A stretch of DNA of 64,000 nt from Eustoma russellianum. Lineage: Eukaryota > Streptophyta > Magnoliopsida > Gentianales > Gentianaceae. This document shows, piece after piece, positions 11,101 to 22,402 of the stretch. The stretch covers positions 4,506,864 through 4,570,863 of the forward strand of contig AP025055.1 in NCBI GenBank assembly GCA_036186865.1, read 5' to 3'. The stretch's first letter is position 1; every line of letters starts with the position of its first letter. Made by a program: the position numbers and the translations under genes. Below the pieces are notes generated by a model. The model saw only the letters and a list, made by a program, of their open reading frames with translations. It was not told where the DNA came from and made no database searches.

Positions 11101-14100
11101 CGTAACAGGTACTATTGGATATATTATCTAATGAACTATCTAAACGTGCCTCCTTGCTTTGGATGAGAACAACTTCAGATTTTGTCCCCTGAAAAGTACA
11201 TATATTGTTGCAGGTAAACCCAATAGTACCATGTCCTTTTAAGGAAGACTCCCATCTACCTTCTATCACCCAATCTATAGCATATTCTACCATTGGTGAT
11301 GACTTATTCTGCATTCCAAATACTGTAACACAGCCTGCCGGACTTAAGAGTATGAATATGAGAAAGATTTGTATATACCCATTTCTCCCTTGACGTGGTC
11401 ATCAGCTCATATATGCAAGAAAGAGAACCTCTTAACATATTATATTAATTATATTAGAATATCCTTTTGGATGCTTTATTCTCTCGCACGTTATTTTTTA
11501 TATTTAAGTTTTTGAACATTTTTTTGGGTGCTTTCAGCGTTTTGCTGCAGTTATTATGAGGATAAGAGATCCAAAAACGACAGCACTAATCTTTGCTTCA
11601 GGCAAGATGGTAAGTTGTTTGAAATTCTATGAAGTTTAATGTTTCTGAAATTGTCATTCTAGTGTTCTCTGAAATTATTTCACTAAAGTTTCCTTATGCC
11701 CTTGGAGAATTTCCAATGAAGGTCCCACTATACTAATCTTAATGCAGTTACTTACACTTTGGTTCCCACTTCTGTCTTTTAGTCGTTATCATCTGCAATG
11801 TTTCAAATCTGCGCGTTTGGTCTCCAAGATTTCTGATGTCCAAAGGTGTTGGTTCCTATTTGGGACTTAAAAGAGTGAAATCCATGGTATTTCCCCAAGT
11901 TTCTTGACTTGCACATTTTTTAATCCCTATTCTAGACTCAAAGTGTAAAGTCCATGGTACCAAGTGTGTCTAATGTCAATTTTGGGGACTGGAGTTTAAA
12001 CATACAAGTGAAGGAATAATTTGAGGATAACATAAATCGGTGCCTAAGCTGCAACTTGGCTAACTTGTAACAGACCAGCGTAATGCCTGCCTTGTGCAGT
12101 TGAAATCGGATTGTTGGAAAGTTGTGAAGTCGCTTAACCAGTAGAAATTGTTGATGCCTTTGATGCATGCATAATCAATGAAGACATAATTGGAAGAAGT
12201 TGCTCTCATGCATGTTATCGATTAGCGAAGGTATCAAGTAACTTGACAGGACAAGATTAAAGTTGGTTCTTGCCTTGTTTAATACATCAAAATGTTCTTT
12301 CCTCTGGTGTTGTACTCATTGACAACATTGGTGCACAAAATTATGATGTACAAAGTTATGGTTGAAGTTGTTCCAAACTCAGTACAAACTGGGCAGTCCG
12401 TCTGTGTTATTTACTCAAGATCTAAGCTGCTTTCCTCTTTTTATGGCTTAGAAAATGCATATTTTGTAGCAGATATTTCTGTACACTCATATTTACAGGC
12501 TGGGAGAGCTATTTCAACAAGCATTCAGACTGAATCTATCTACATTTAGAATAGCTGGCAGTGTAGTTTGCTTATAAACACAGAGAATATTATTGTCGTT
12601 GGTGGGTAGATAGGAACCCCTTTCGCAATGCGCCCACTTTTTCAGGATCATATTGGCGCTTTTTTTTTTTTGGATGAATGTCTTCTGGTGGATTTGATAT
12701 AGTGCACTTGAATTTAAATCATTCGTTATACTGTAGCGGTTGAACTTAGACGGGTTTGATGGAATAATTTCAGAAGTGCATCAAGGTTTTTAAGATACTT
12801 ACTCTGCTTAGGTGTATAAGCTCCAATCTTTTCTTGGTTTTATGTTCATTAACAGTTGAGCTGAGCTCAGATAAACCAGATGAAGTCATATTACTCCACT
12901 AGAAACACATACTTCCAATAATGCAAAATAAGATAATAAATTACTCCTGTCTCAAAAATATTTTTTTAGATTGATTTGAGTATAATTTAAGAAAGTCAAA
13001 CTATTTTTGTCAATATTCATATTCTATCGTCATAATAGTGAATAAGATATATTTTCACGGGAAAGATTGATATAAACTAGAGTAATTATGTAACTGCTAA
13101 TTGAGAGTAGTACGGAAACTTTAACAAATAATATATTTCTATTTTTGGAAAGAGAAACATCTTTAATGGACAAACCAAAATAGAAATTAAGACTATTCTT
13201 GGGACGGAGTGAGTATTAGACGGAGTATGTGAGACACCATGGCTCCCAGGTGCCTAAGGAGGCTAAATGCTTGTTATGGCTGAATTTTAGCTTGTCCAAA
13301 TTTGTTATTTTGAATGAACTTTCAATTCCATTTCATTTCCTTATACCTGGAGCCTGTTCAGTTGCCCTTGGGGTCTCATAGCCATCCTTCATCATTGAAA
13401 ACCTGATTTCCTCGTCAGACTAGTCTAGGACCTTGTCATCAGGCGGGTTTAGGATTCTAGAGAAGTGTTACACGTGTTTTAGAGGTGGTTTCCTCCAAGT
13501 AGCACTTAGGTAAGATGACACCTGTGATGTTGCCTTCAGTTGTGCACAGAGTTGATTCCTCCGCTTCCAGCTACCTACAGCTCTGAGCATCAATTATGAT
13601 ACCTTGGTCTGTAAGGAGCTGGAGGAGGATAAGCTGAAATAACTTGGGCTCTTGAGAGACAATTCCTTGTAGTAATTTCTACTTCTCCAAAATGGTTTTA
13701 CAACTTAGTACTCCATTTCATTTCCCTATATGCCTCACTTCACGTTGCCCTAAGTGAGATTCTAACTGTTTCCATGATCCACAACCTTAGATAGTATTCA
13801 AGTGATAAGTTAAAGAGCCGGGAAAAATAACTTGGGCAAGAGGTGGGTCTTTTTAACACTTGAGGAACTTTGCCTTAGATGATTAATTCCTGACTATGCT
13901 TGTATTTTCTCGATCAAGCACACCCACATTTTGTTCTATTGTTCATCTTTTGTCTTATTTTAGATTTCATACTAATGTTTGGGTGGAATGTCTGCTAAGG
14001 TTCCTTTATTAGAGTGTTTCTTTGATTGGTTGACCTTGATATCTTTTGAATGTACCACAGGTTTGTACCGGAGCAAAGAGTGAACAGCAATCGAAACTGG

Positions 14101-16064
14101 CAGCTCGAAAGGTACATGTTCAGGCCATTACAGAAAGATACTTTTGTTCAATGTTTTGGGTGTACTTCTTTAGTGAAATGTGTTTCTGTTTTGCAAGTGT
14201 TTGTTGTTTAGTGTTTAATTTCATGTGTTTGAATTTTCCAGTACGCTAGAATTATCCAAAAGCTTGGGTTTCCAGCAAAATTTAAGGTATCTTTGACACA
14301 CACCTCTCTCTCTCTCTTGCTAGTCATATTCCTGAGCTAACAGAAAAGGAAACAAATAATACGACTTCCTCGAATTTCATCAGAATTCACGAATGCACCA
14401 CATTGATATCTTATTCTTGGTGGTTGTTTTAGGACTTCAAGATCCAGAACATTGTGGGCTCATGTGATGTTAAATTTCCCATCAGACTTGAGGGCTTGGC
14501 TTACGCTCATGGGGCCTTCTCAAGTGTGAGTAGTGATCCATCATGATTCTTTGAAAATCTCCCTTTCATGGTGCAGATGTAAATTTCGGGCCCCTGAATT
14601 GTGAAGCCGGTATCCTTTAGCTGTAGTATATGTTTGTGGAGCTACATACATACAACAGAGGCACAACAAAACGACATACACACACACAAACATACACACA
14701 CACATACATACAACAGAGGCACAACAAAACGACATACACACACACAAACATACACACACATACAATATACGCATGTATGTGTATGTGTGTGTGTAACTGT
14801 ATATGTATGCATATAGGTACCTGCAAGATACACACACACCCTATATGTGTATATATTTGTATCTGTATGCATATACATACATGTATCCATAGACAGACAC
14901 ATAAATATCACATATATGATTACATATAATTTCCATATATTTACGAGAGATCATTATATAGTTTCCACGCCTGTAGTCCTTGAATGATCTCTCCTAAATT
15001 TGTCTGTTGGTATGTTGGACACTTTTTCCTTGAATTATTTGGTAGAGTATTCCATTAGAAAGATTCTCATCTGCAAAAGGAATGAAAAAACGTTGTATTT
15101 GGATCTGAAAGGTAATGGCCTTATGCTCTTCTACAAGTAACACTAGAATTCTTGATGTGAATGTAAACATGTTCTTTAATAAATATTCTACCTTTACAAA
15201 TCCCCAACACCGAAAAAGAAAATAAAGAGAAAGAGAAAACCCGAAGGAAACTCAGTGACGAGAGAAAAGAAAGGGGGGGGGGGGGGGATAGGAGGAAAAG
15301 GGTAAACATTAGAAGAACAAAAAGCAAAGCTAAAATATACTCACAGAAATAGAGGGAGGGAGCTTTGAGTCATTAGAACAAGAACAAAAAGCAAAGCTAA
15401 ACTTGCAGAAATAGAGGGAGGGAGCTAACTTTCAGTTGAACTCCTTGCTGGAGTTAGTTGAAAATACCTGTGAGCAGTTTATTCATATTCTTCAAGGAAA
15501 TACAACACACACGCACGCACACAGATACATATACATATACATATATCATTGAACATATATAGGGCTCATTGAACTTATGAGAATTCCATTTCTTGGTGCA
15601 GTATGAGCCAGAACTATTTCCTGGATTGATTTATAGGATGAAACAACCAAAAATTGTGCTGCTTATATTCGTCTCTGGGAAAATTGTTCTCACTGGAGCA
15701 AAGGTAGGACTAATTGTAGTTGTCAATACTTCAACTTGGGTATAAACCATCTTCTGTTTTTTCCAGGTTAGGGATGAGACATATACAGCATTTGAAAACA
15801 TTTACCCGGTCCTGACAGAGTTCCGGAAAAATCAGCAGTGGTATGATATTATTATGTGTTACCCTGGATATTATGTTTATACCATTACTGCTACTTAATT
15901 TGAACCCTTGAATGATTTTGTTTTGTTTGGGGGGGGGGGGGGGGGGGGTGGTCAACAGTTTGGTGACATGAACTCAAAAACTTCTGACTGTTATGGTTCA
16001 GCCATCTTATATTTGCCATCTTAATTTGGGATTTCTCAACCAATTATATGGTATATTTGCCAGA
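5182..16064 (+). CDS. TBP: TATA-binding protein TBP (TFIID subunit)
   Basis: Coding exons: 5182-5261, 5759-5846, 11538-11609, 14061-14111, 14242-14286, 14433-14525, 15602-15703, 15767-15840 and 16064 onward. All junctions are GT/AG and phases match, giving 201 residues. The product is the saddle-shaped core promoter-binding subunit of TFIID, also used by TFIIIB and SL1-type factors in the nucleus. It has a short plant-type N-terminus ([11 protein letters not shown]) and then two imperfect direct repeats. The four DNA-intercalating phenylalanines are present at 58, 75, 149 and 166. A proline at position 4 makes it one residue longer than the usual 200-residue plant form. The stop appears to be TG (15839-15840) joined to A (16064); without that splice, the frame would add about 18 residues. 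Intron 2 (5847-11537) is swollen by transposons. Identity is near certain; the last intron is inferred. Confidence 0.95.
6245..6338. repeat. 47-bp perfect tandem duplication in TBP intron 2
   Basis: A 47-bp unit starting AGGTACTATATCCTAG is present twice without interruption (6245-6291, 6292-6338). No differences are visible, so the duplication is recent or an assembly artefact. Confidence 0.85.
6640..7620 (-). mobile_element. L1-type LINE ORF2 remnant in TBP intron 2
   Basis: On the - strand, broken frames resemble the C-terminal part of plant L1 ORF2. First comes a 'WASI(V)..[12 protein letters not shown]' region near 7450-7350. Then '[17 protein letters not shown]' lies near 7310-7260. 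A zinc-finger RVT-like piece with '[14 protein letters not shown]' follows near 6710-6680. Stops and frameshifts interrupt every segment. Family assignment rests on motif memory, not alignment, and the upstream border is approximate. Confidence 0.55.
7621..8515 (+). other. TBP intron 2, unassigned part
   Basis: AT-rich intron sequence with no coding signal. Two similar stretches ('caccaaggaacttgcttgaac' near 7750 and 'taccaagaagctgacttgaac' near 7855) suggest an old, roughly 105-bp local duplication. Confidence 0.35.
8626..10414. mobile_element. 1789-bp near-perfect inverted repeat insertion
   Basis: Positions x and 19040-x are complementary from the ends inward. The arms are 8626-9460 and 9580-10414 (835 bp each). 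The only mismatch I found is 9227/9813; the loop is 119 bp. The termini are TGTAGCGCCCCG and CGGGGCGCTACA, and GGAAC is duplicated on both sides (8621-8625, 10415-10419). TG..CA ends and a 5-bp duplication are signatures of LTR-element integrase. The outer ends of both arms resemble the 3' (U5) end of Ty3/gypsy LTRs; that resemblance is from memory. No protein is encoded; the short frames in the arms mirror each other and are incidental. In TBP pre-mRNA the insertion would fold into one very long hairpin. Confidence 0.9.
9462..9728. repeat. 42-bp tandem repeat at the palindrome centre
   Basis: There are six units of about 42-52 bp, each with an internal self-complementary core ATATGCGA...TCGCATAT and a TCTGTTCTGTT-like linker. 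The last three units have inverted counterparts in the left arm (about 9325-9460). The first three form the unpaired loop. Confidence 0.85.
10601..11537 (+). other. TBP intron 2, 3' part
   Basis: No gene or recognisable repeat apart from a small CTGCTACTG microsatellite near 10955-10980. It ends in the T-rich tract and 'ctttcag' acceptor of TBP exon 3. Confidence 0.4.
12944..13213. mobile_element. Stowaway-type MITE in TBP intron 3
   Basis: The left end CTCCTGTCTCAAAAATA and the right end, read on the other strand as CTCACTCCGTCCCAAGAATA, are terminal inverted repeats of the Stowaway (Tc1/mariner) type. The 270-bp element is flanked by TA on both sides (12942-12943, 13214-13215), the expected target duplication. 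It is non-coding. Confidence 0.8.
14640..14935. repeat. CA/TG-rich microsatellite with a 58-bp duplication, TBP intron 6
   Basis: CACATA and TGTATG repeats fill the intron after exon 6. A 58-bp block beginning near 'caacagaggcacaac' occurs twice (about 14653 and 14711). The open frames on both strands here are only translated dinucleotide repeats. Confidence 0.85.
15314..15425. repeat. 68-bp imperfect tandem duplication, TBP intron 6
   Basis: 'gaacaaaaagcaaagctaaa ... atagagggagggagct' occurs at 15314 and again at 15382. A run of about 15 G lies just upstream (about 15275-15289), and another of about 20 G lies at 15930-15949 in the last intron. Confidence 0.75.
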
Positions 16065-16324
16065 TTTCCTGTGGTACCTCTGAAGATGACAAGTCTTTAC
16101 CTCTTGGCGGTTAGATGTCTCGTCAAACATCCTTGAAAATGGTAGCAAAATTGCTGTAGTGACCGAGTTAATCAAATGCAAAGATCTGGGTTAGGGGCAA
16201 ACATGTTATAAGGACTGAGTTTGTACTTTTCCAATTCCTGCCTTTGTATTCTCCTGTATTTATTGCAATCGGAATCAGGATTTTGAACATTTTTTTGTTG
16301 TGTGTTATCGATGGAAGTATCTTT

Positions 16325-16640
16325 CTACTTTCCATTTCCAATGGAGTCAAGAACACAATCTTCTTTGACTTTGGAGTATGATGGAATAAACCAAAATGAC
16401 ACATTTCTTTGACTTTGGAATATGATGGAATAAAACAAAATGACTCACTAAATTGGTTTCGCTTATTATATTGTGAAGTAGCAATTGATCGATACAGCTT
16501 GACGCAAGTTTCATTATAGGTCATTGAAAAACAATATTTGTGTGTCTCCAACACATAGATATGATTGTGTACATCCGATCCTTTCATACCATATCATAGG
16601 TGGGAGTTTCTAAAGTAATGAGATAATGTTGTTGTTGGAA
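16325..16640 (+). mobile_element. SINE-like repeat, near-complete copy
   Basis: Body 'gatggaataaa.caaaatgac ... ttatattgtgaagtagcaattgatcg ... catccgatcc', ending in ATGTTGTTGTTGG. The 5' part carries a 44-bp tandem duplication (16363-16446). It lies about 260 bp downstream of the TBP stop, so it may be part of the transcript's 3' end or just outside it. Confidence 0.75.
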
Positions 16641-16756
16641 GTATCTTTTATGTGTTTTTTGCTCTTGGAGACTCAGAAGGCACTATTTGATCTTGTGAAT
16701 AGGTGTCGTCTTAATGCATTTTCAAGCTGTGTATATGATGCTATGTAATATAAGAC

Positions 16757-16940
16757 GGGATAGGATACCCTCACCGCAAAGGGGTGCTGTGACGCGTGAC
16801 CGCGCGACACGTGGCAGCAAGGGGGGGGCGGTGAGGCTAGATGCGTGTGACCCTCATCTAGCCTCACCGTCTCCTCTTGATGCCACGTGTCGCGTGGCCA
16901 CAAAGGGGTGAGGAAAGTGGGGGTTAATAGATCCCAACCC
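16757..16940. mobile_element. Mutator-type MITE, copy A
   Basis: 184-bp palindromic element with ends GGGATAGGATACCC / GGGTTGGGATC (other strand). It is flanked by an exact 9-bp duplication ATATAAGAC (16748-16756 and 16941-16949). The internal arms carry CACGTGTCGCG-like blocks (G-box cores). A 9-bp duplication is the Mutator hallmark. Two more copies show the same. Confidence 0.88.
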
Positions 16941-17214
16941 ATATAAGACCACACTAATAAATTAATTATGACACTCCGGCTGATTAGTATTTATATTCAA
17001 ATAATTTTAATACATTTTTGATAAACAACTCAACTGCTTATTAAATTAATTTTTGATATTTCAAAATTGACATACTTTACATTTCAGTTTTATCAAATCG
17101 TCTCTAAAAAGTAAAAGAAAATGATAAATGTAGACAAGGCTCATAAAATATCCGGATAAAGTTTGCTTCCATAAATCACGATAAAACACGAGTACACTAT
17201 CACACTATATTATT

Positions 17215-17390
17215 ATTAGTGTCATTTATACAGGTACATATAAATTTTGGAGTTTCACTGGAACCAAACTCTCTATCTTTTAGGATGGTAATATTGTTTG
17301 TATGCCTATTACGCTTCCCAGATTTTAGCGATAGCTTTTGTTGTCGTTGGTATATACTGGGTATAGTGGTTGTTGTAGATCAAGATATAA
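17215..17390 (+). mobile_element. RTE LINE 3' tail
   Basis: Matches the family 3' end: 'caggtacatataaattttggagtttcactgg' through 'tctctatcttttaggatgg' to 'ttgttgtcgttggtatatactgggta', ending in TTG-rich sequence. Only the 3' untranslated part is present. Confidence 0.65.
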
Positions 17391-17553
17391 GATTGACGCA
17401 AGTATTATATTATTTTGATGGTAATTGGTTGCAAATCTGTATAACTTTTACTATCGTCGGATATACGGTCATACGCTGGACAAACCCGAGGCTGCTCCGC
17501 CAGTCCAATTTCATTCTTTAATATTGACCATCAACACTAGATGAAGTCCACTT

Positions 17554-17737
17554 GGGTTGGGATCTCCTCACCCCAACTTTCCTCACCCTCTTTGTGACCA
17601 CGCGACACGTGGCACCAAGGGAGGGTGGTGAGGCTAGATGAGGGTGACCCTAATCTAGTCTCATCACCCCTCCTTGTTGCCACGTGTCGCGCGGTCACGC
17701 GTCACTGCACTCCCTTGCGATGAGGTGATCTCAACCC
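17554..17737. mobile_element. Mutator-type MITE, copy B
   Basis: Also exactly 184 bp, with ends GGGTTGGGATCTCC / GGGTTGAGATCACC (other strand), and an exact 9-bp duplication AGTCCACTT (17545-17553, 17738-17746). It contains paired CACGTGTCGCG blocks. It lies 613 bp from copy A. Confidence 0.9.
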
Positions 17738-17749
17738 AGTCCACTTACA

Positions 17750-18756
17750 TTATGAACTAATCCCATTATTTAATAGTGACGATCACATGTACTCGAGTAA
17801 ATGTGGGACCCAGATTTTGAGCTCAAATGGGGATCTGCATGTTGAGGTCAACGGTAGACCATGATACTGAGGACCGGAAGATATTATTATGCCACTGCAT
17901 GCATTAGAGGTAACAATCAGATCTTGTTTCGTGGGTTTTGGATATTAAAATGCTAGACCTATAACTTACACATTATCTTCGCATGTGTGAAAGTAGATAT
18001 CTAAACATGTAAATGTCAGATTTTGTATCGTGTATCAGTTATACCTACAAACTTCACAAGTATAAATATTTCAGGTCGTATACGGGTCACTTCGTGTTTT
18101 TTTTTTTTAGATTTTATGTATTTTTCATGTTTCATCTATTTGAAATGATTACTGTTAAAATATCATAGAAACAATAATATAGGGGCGATGGGGCAATTGC
18201 AAAAGGTAAAAAGAAAAGGATTAGGGCTTTGGGTTTTGAGATTTTCTTTTTTATTTTATAATTTTTTTACTTTAATAATTTATAATTTATATTTAAAATA
18301 TATTTAAAAATCGGGTATGTCAGATATAAATAGGTAACCCGCATGTATACCTGGACACGACCCCGTCCTTAGCAATTAAATTTCATGTCTTATCCGATTT
18401 GTACACGAAACACCCCAAGGTTATACTCATACCCACGAAGAGCGTGTCGGGTTCGGGTCGTGTTCTCGTATCGTGTCTGAGATTGCCTCCCGCATCGCAT
18501 GAACACTTCAATATGAATTACTATTTTTTTTACATTGTCTCTATACATACATAAACGCTTGTTATGTACATGCACACACATTATATACATAAATACACAT
18601 TATACATATTAAATACATAGGTACTTACAGAAACAAATACAGAAGCACTATATTAACATATGATATAGTTTACGAACTAATTTAGATATGACGTCCCAAA
18701 AGCTAAAGTTTATTTGACCCTCTACCCCATATAAGAACTCTGGCTTTGTCTCTATC
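17750..18756. other. Intergenic, no gene recognised
   Basis: AT-rich spacer with no coding signal. The end (about 18687-18756) matches 21497-21572 and belongs to a local duplication described below. Confidence 0.4.
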
Positions 18757-19235
18757 TCCACAACAACAATAATATTACTCCATCACCTTAGAGATTTCGG
18801 CGTAGGAAGGGTCGGATGTATGCAATCATCCAACGAATACTTGGTTTTCGAATTTGGATTCGTTTGGCTAAACAAACTGTTCGGCTCGGTTCATTTAGCC
18901 AAACAAACTTTAAACTTGGTTCGAGTTCAGCTCGATAACCCTTAACTGTTTAAATGAATCAAATAGTTCGCGCATAGTTTGACTCATTTTAATAAACGAA
19001 CTCGAACAGACATTCGCATTCGGCTCGTTTACCGACCATTAATGAACGAATACGAACCGAATACAAACCGAATTTGAACAGTTCGCGAACTATTCAGTTC
19101 GTTGAACAACCATAACCATACTCATGTGTTATAAACACACAGACGTTTCTCGATGACACATAATGAAAATTGTGTCAAGCTGTGTCCATCAACTGCTTCA
19201 CAATATAAAAAAAACTAGTCAATTTAGTGAACTGT
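18757..19235 (-). mobile_element. SINE-like repeat split by a hAT-type MITE
   Basis: CAACAACAATAATATTACTCC to 'ggtcggatgtatgcaat' (18757-18826) and 'catactcatgtgtt' to 'cacaatataa' (19115-19235) are the two halves of one SINE-like copy; 18827-19114 is the insert. Confidence 0.7.
18827..19114 (-). mobile_element. hAT-type MITE, degenerate copy
   Basis: Carries the family's reiterated TTCGTTTAGC / GAACCGAA blocks in reverse orientation. Terminal TAGGG motifs are eroded and no clear 8-bp duplication remains. Confidence 0.6.
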
Positions 19236-19429
19236 TCAAATTCACTAAATATGGTATCTAAGATTCTAAAATGTCATCTCTCTTCAAGATGAGAACCAAT
19301 CAATGCAATTAAAACAAACAGCTGCAGGCAAATATCTTATAGCATCTATAGATAATATCCAAGATTGCTTACCTTAAAATGCATTATGCAGCGTTTAAGG
19401 GGCTGAAGAAGGCTTCGTAAACTCATGCC

Positions 19430-19693
19430 TAGGGATGCTAACGAATCGAGCCGAACCAAATACTAGATTTTCGAATTTGAATTCGTTTAGCTAAATGAAT
19501 TGTTCAGTTCTGTTTGTTTAGCTAAACGAACTTTAAAATTGGTTCGAATTCGGCTTGATAACCTTATAACTGTTTAAACGAGCTGAACAGTTCGCGAACA
19601 TTTCGGCTCATTTAACTAAACGAACCGGAATACCTGTTCAAATTCGGCTTGTTAACAAATAATTACCGAACGAATACAAATCGAACACGAACA
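19430..19693 (-). mobile_element. hAT-type MITE, truncated copy
   Basis: Starts TAGGGATGCTAACGAATCGA, matching the inner end of the complete copies, and runs through the same GTTCG-rich body. It stops at about 19693, where the dispersed repeat begins, so the opposite terminus is missing. Confidence 0.65.
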
Positions 19694-20066
19694 GTTGTTT
19701 GGGGAAATGAGGGTATGGATTTTGGATTGATATCCAATTATTTGGTAATAGATATCGTTTTTTGATATACTAGCTCCCCTTGTCTATCAATATGGAAAAA
19801 TGAGGGTATGGCCGGTAAACGAGCCTGTCGGTCACTATTCCGACCGGTCAAATTTTTCTGACCAATTTTCCGGCTGCCCACGTTCGATACTCATTTCAAT
19901 TCCGATATGTTTCAAACACCATCAATGTCAATCATACTCAGTCCTACTACAATAGCAAACAACTATCACTTTTACGCTCAAACTCATATACTCCAAACTC
20001 ATACCTCTTCATACCCATTCTGATTATGATTCCGATACCCAAGTGCGAACCAAACGCTACCTAAGG
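19694..20066. repeat. Dispersed repeat, copy 2 (MITE-like)
   Basis: Collinear with about 1159-1545 (for example 'aaacaccatcaatgtcaatcatactca' and 'ccgatacccaagtgcgaacca'). It abuts a truncated hAT MITE on the left and an RTE LINE fragment on the right. Confidence 0.65.
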
Positions 20067-20099
20067 GTTCATATCTGGTACCATACATAGATAAAAAGC

Positions 20100-20625
20100 A
20101 AGCAATGTAAGCGGTGTAGACAAACCAAACCAACTCCATGTAATGTAGGCACAACCTACTAGATTTGCACATATCTGAAGACATGGTCCAGGATAGGAGA
20201 TTATGGAGACATAAAATTAAGGTTAACGAGGTATAGGTCATATATAAAGACACTTTAGAGTATATTTAGGGACATAGATAGGCGTAGACACTATCTACGC
20301 TTTAGGTTGACTTTCCACTTGGTTGCATATGTTATACCATTGTTTTACATTACATGTACATATACACGTGATGTGTATTTTAATATCGGAAGTCCTTTCT
20401 TTGTATTTATTGAATTTCCTCACCAACACACTAGCACATCATATCTCTATTATCATGTCATTATGCAGGTACATATAGAGCCGGGGGTCTCACTGGAAGC
20501 AGACTCTCTATCCCTTGGGATAGAGGTATTGTCTGCCTACCACTTACCCCCAGACCTTAACGATAACTTTTGCTGTCGTTGTGATATATTGGGTTCGGAG
20601 GATGACGACGACTTACCTTAAATGC
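20100..20625 (+). mobile_element. RTE-type LINE 3' end
   Basis: 'agatttgcacatatctgaagacatgg' onward is the last coding part (equivalent to the - strand of 26690-26640). It is followed by the full 3' untranslated region, ending 'tgctgtcgttgtgatatattgggttcgg' and GAC/GAT-rich bases. 5'-truncated and non-functional. Confidence 0.7.
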
Positions 20626-21489
20626 ATATATAGTTTACCTGTCCACTTTTGTTAAATCTGGAGAGTCAAGATCAGAAGGATTCATAAATTTATGTCAAAA
20701 AAAGACACAAATCTATCCCTGGATACGCACGTATCAGATAAAGCCAGATAACCTGCCTTCTTTCACACACACACAACATTGTCAGAGAGCAATAGCAGTT
20801 TAACACAAAATTGATAGTACACATCGTCTTCTAACATATTGACAATTTAGTCATCTGTTTCCCTGTCCTTTGCCATTATATACACACATACACAAATATA
20901 TGTAAATACTCTACTCTAGAACATGCACCGAATATTGATACGTAGTATATCATTCGCCTTCGTCAGGCTTTCGTCCTTTCCCTAGTAGATGGCAGCTTGG
21001 CTTCCTATCGCTCATGACTTGGTATGAGGTACAAAAAGAAATGGACTCCTGGGTCTGGAAAATCGACTAAAAGTGTCTGATAATGTTTTTAGACATACTT
21101 TTACAAGAAGGTTTAATAGAATAAACAAAAAGGAGGGGCCTTCTCAATTGTATACAAATTTGGCATAACTTCTATGAACCCCACCAAGGCGATTTATGGG
21201 TTAAGGCTTCTCTTTCCAGGTCTGACTGAAAATCCTTCCGTCAGTGGTTGGAATCCATTTCATTTTCTGTCTTTTCTCTTTCTTTTTTGGGTGAATATTT
21301 TCTGTCTTTTCTCTTTGTAACTTGATGAACAAAACTTGTGCTACATCTCATACAGTAGTTTTACAGAAACTTCATAAAGGAAGCAGGCTCCTAGTAATCA
21401 AGAACAGAGCTACAACTGAAATCAGGACGCCATGTTCCCCAAGATTTTGAAATTTTGTTTGACTAATATGTATTGACACTCTAATATAA

Positions 21490-21980
21490 ATTTTTCATGG
21501 CATCCCAAATCTAAAGTTCAATCCCTCTCCCACAAAGAAGAATTCTGGCTTTGCGAATATCTCCAATGACCCTCCTTCGGCCCAATGACATTCGCAGGCT
21601 CCCAAGATCTCGTGCCTACACTAACTGTTTGACACGATACACAGATATAGTTTTCATTCCATATCCTAGTCCGCACTATATTATAGTATCTTAAGCTGCA
21701 TATCTCCATAAGATAAAAAGCAAGCAATGCTTTTAGACCAAACAACATTCAGGCAAATATTTCACCATTCATATATAATATCAAAGCAGACTGCTGATTA
21801 CCTCAAAATGCATTATGCGGCATTGCATGGTTTATAGATAGCATACCTGTCCACTTTTGATGATTTGGAGAAATCGGTCAACATCAAAAGATTCAGAATT
21901 TTAGGCCAAGAGTAGAACAAAGCTATTCCTGGCTACGAGTATCGACAGAGAGACAACCTGCCTTCTTTCAGTTTCGCAGA
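21490..21980. repeat. Local duplication, compact copy
   Basis: Blocks here recur between 18687 and 20790: 'gaattctggctttg' (18740 region), 'aggcaaatat...aaaatgcattatgc' (19325-19390), 'gataaaaagcaagcaatg' (20088) and 'acctgtccacttttg ... acctgccttctttca' (20637-20765). Order is partly shuffled, and the other copy is inflated by SINE, MITE and LINE insertions. Divergence is substantial. Confidence 0.5.
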
Positions 21981-22402
21981 AATGTCTGCTTGCATAATAT
22001 GGATACCAAACATTCATGATCAATGTTGTCAAGGGTAGAAAACGCAGTGTTCCACCACGTTGAGGATGCACGTCCATTTTCTTACATTATATATGTGTTT
22101 GGCTATCTTCAGCCACTCCTGCAGCCTACTGTTAAATCATCAAGAAATGATATGCGCTCGGAAATCTAAACGAAATCACATCCAGGGGTTTTTGAAGAAG
22201 TAATTTCGAAGACACTCAAGAGAATAAAATCCAAGATGACATATTTACTTTCAAGACAAAGCAATAAGATGTCACCATGACTAGAGAGCAGAAAACAGAA
22301 AAACCATAGACAAATACAAAAGTTGATTAGGCATCACAATGCAAACAAGTACGACGTGTCCAAGTAGGACATCTGTCAGATTTTGTTTCCGATAAGCTCG
22401 TT

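Noticed and set aside
14541..14929. Several long Cys/His/Thr-rich frames on both strands
   Set aside because: Translated CA/TG microsatellite.
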